Assembly (NCBI RefSeq): GCF_037076345.1
Contig: NZ_AP024702.1
Span: forward strand, 62,001 to 126,000
DNA from: Haloferula helveola
GTDB lineage: Bacteria > Verrucomicrobiota > Verrucomicrobiia > Verrucomicrobiales > Akkermansiaceae
Length of the DNA stretch: 64,000 nt
Direction of reading: 5' to 3'
Below are positions 63,088 to 64,000 of the stretch, piece by piece. The notes beneath the pieces are model-generated. The model saw only the letters and a program-made list of their open reading frames with translations, did no database searches and had not been told where the DNA came from. Numbering within the stretch: the stretch's first letter is position 1; the number at the start of each line of letters is the position of its first letter. The translations under genes and the position numbers were made by a program.

Positions 63088-64000
63088 CCGAGGATCTTGG
63101 CGAGTTCTACCTCAGGCAGCTCCGCGACGACTGCCTGCCGTTCTGGTTTCCCCGATCGGTCGATGTGGAACACGGCGGTTTCCTGCACTGCTTTGATCGT
63201 GACGGCTCGCTCGTCGATACCGACAAGTCCGTCTGGGCCCAAGGACGGATGAGCTGGATGCTGCTCGTCCTTTACCTCGAACTGGAACAACGGCCGGAGT
63301 GGCTGGAGTGGGCCGAATCCGGGCTCCGATTCCTCGAAGAAAAGTGCATCGATCCTTCGGACGGCCGCATGTGGTTCCACGTGGCCCGCGACGGCACCCC
63401 GATCCGCAAGCGTCGCTACGCCTACTCCGAGAGCTTCGCGTCGATCGCCTTCGCCGCCCATGCCGCCGCGACCGGCTCCGACCGGTCCGCCTCGAAGGCG
63501 CGGGAACTCTTCGAACGATTCACCGACTGGAATTTCACGCCGGGAAAGATCCCGCCGAAGTTCACCGACGCACGGCCCATGGTCGGGCTCGCTCCTCGGA
63601 TGATCACGCTGGTGACTGCCCAGGAACTCGAACTCCGCCTCGGCAAGTCGGACGCGACGACTGCGTGGATCGACCGCTGCATCGAGGAGATCGAGCGCTA
63701 CTTCGTGAAACCCGACCGGAAAGTCGTGATGGAAGTGGTGGAGCCAGACGGCTCGATCTCGGACCACTTCGACGGCCGGACGCTCAACCCCGGCCACGCC
63801 ATCGAGGGCGCCTGGTTCATTCTCGAGGAAGCGCGGCGACGGAACGATTCACGGCTGACGAAGCTGGGCTGCGACATGCTCGACTGGATGTGGGAGCGGG
63901 GCTGGGATCAGGAGCATGGCGGCATCTACTACTTCCGCGACGTCCACCACCACCCGGTGCAGGAGTACTGGCACCACATGAAATTCTGGTGGCCGCACGA
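63084..64000 (+). CDS. N-acylglucosamine 2-epimerase (AGE/RnBP family), 3' truncated
   Basis: Converts ManNAc to GlcNAc. A GTG start overlaps the nanA stop by 4 bp; the frame is open to the window end, giving 305 codons. It has the alpha/alpha-barrel wording of the family: WFPRSVDVEHGGFLHCFDRDG, WAQGRMSWML, YAYSESFASIAFAA, LNPGHAIEGAWFILEEA (catalytic-type His) and QEYWHHMKFWWPH at the edge. No ManNAc kinase or ManNAc-6-phosphate epimerase is seen, so the pathway looks like the Bacteroides type (lyase plus direct epimerase). Full-length family members have about 390-420 residues, so roughly 90-110 are missing. Confidence 0.9.
   Translation, partial: MTEDLGEFYLRQLRDDCLPFWFPRSVDVEHGGFLHCFDRDGSLVDTDKSVWAQGRMSWMLLVLYLELEQRPEWLEWAESGLRFLEEKCIDPSDGRMWFHVARDGTPIRKRRYAYSESFASIAFAAHAAATGSDRSASKARELFERFTDWNFTPGKIPPKFTDARPMVGLAPRMITLVTAQELELRLGKSDATTAWIDRCIEEIERYFVKPDRKVVMEVVEPDGSISDHFDGRTLNPGHAIEGAWFILEEARRRNDSRLTKLGCDMLDWMWERGWDQEHGGIYYFRDVHHHPVQEYWHHMKFWWPH

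Noticed and set aside
1-64000. CRISPR arrays, IS elements, integrases, rRNA or phage genes
   Set aside because: None was seen: no regularly spaced short direct repeats, transposase or integrase motifs, or rRNA-like sequences.

Overview
The window is a high-GC chromosomal segment that most resembles a Verrucomicrobiota bacterium (Verrucomicrobiae). This is inferred from family content: planctomycete-type cytochrome/DUF1549-DUF1553 plus DUF1501 pairs, a PEP-CTERM protein, autotransporter-associated beta-strand repeat proteins, many LamG-domain secreted proteins, sulfatase and polysaccharide lyase genes, and a eukaryote-like GH13 branching enzyme. No phage, IS element, CRISPR array or rRNA was seen. 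One tRNA gene (Gln, UUG) is present.

Positions 1-14800 are mostly housekeeping: the 3' part of a glycogen branching enzyme, an ABC exporter pair, a lipoprotein MsrA, a Nudix protein, an aldo/keto reductase relative, a lipoprotein, a serine acetyltransferase divergent from an Rrf2 regulator with overlapping start codons, a sigma factor/membrane protein/degenerate HtrA operon, adenine phosphoribosyltransferase, glucose-6-phosphate isomerase, an FMN-dependent alpha-hydroxy-acid dehydrogenase and a second ECF sigma factor. Positions 14900-36330 hold secreted and envelope genes: a PQQ-type beta-propeller, a 1783-residue LamG/sorbosone-dehydrogenase/di-heme protein, a methyltransferase, a sulfatase, a giant beta-strand repeat protein, a PL4-type lyase, and the DUF1549/DUF1501 pair.

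From about 36300 to the right edge lies the most notable region, a large sialoglycan-utilisation locus. It encodes a PIG-L deacetylase, a GH33-GH20 (sialidase plus hexosaminidase) fusion, a sialate O-acetylesterase, a PEP-CTERM LamG protein, a 1.9-kilo-residue SASA-GDSL-LamG-SASA-LamG-GH33 protein, two paralogous beta-strand repeat surface proteins, two paralogous divergent GntR/LacI-hybrid regulators, a second sialidase, a Kelch mutarotase fused to a sodium/solute symporter, N-acetylneuraminate lyase, and an N-acylglucosamine 2-epimerase cut by the window end. The inferred pathway is: deacetylate and release sialic acid outside the cell, trim the exposed HexNAc, mutarotate and import sialic acid through one fused polypeptide, cleave to ManNAc plus pyruvate, and epimerise to GlcNAc.

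I found nine similar dyad sequences (consensus YGGTYYG-N5-CYRACCR, two of them one base shorter) in front of every transcription unit of this locus, several of them 47-48 bp from the start codon. I propose these as operators of the two local regulators. This is read by eye and has not been tested by a genome-wide scan.
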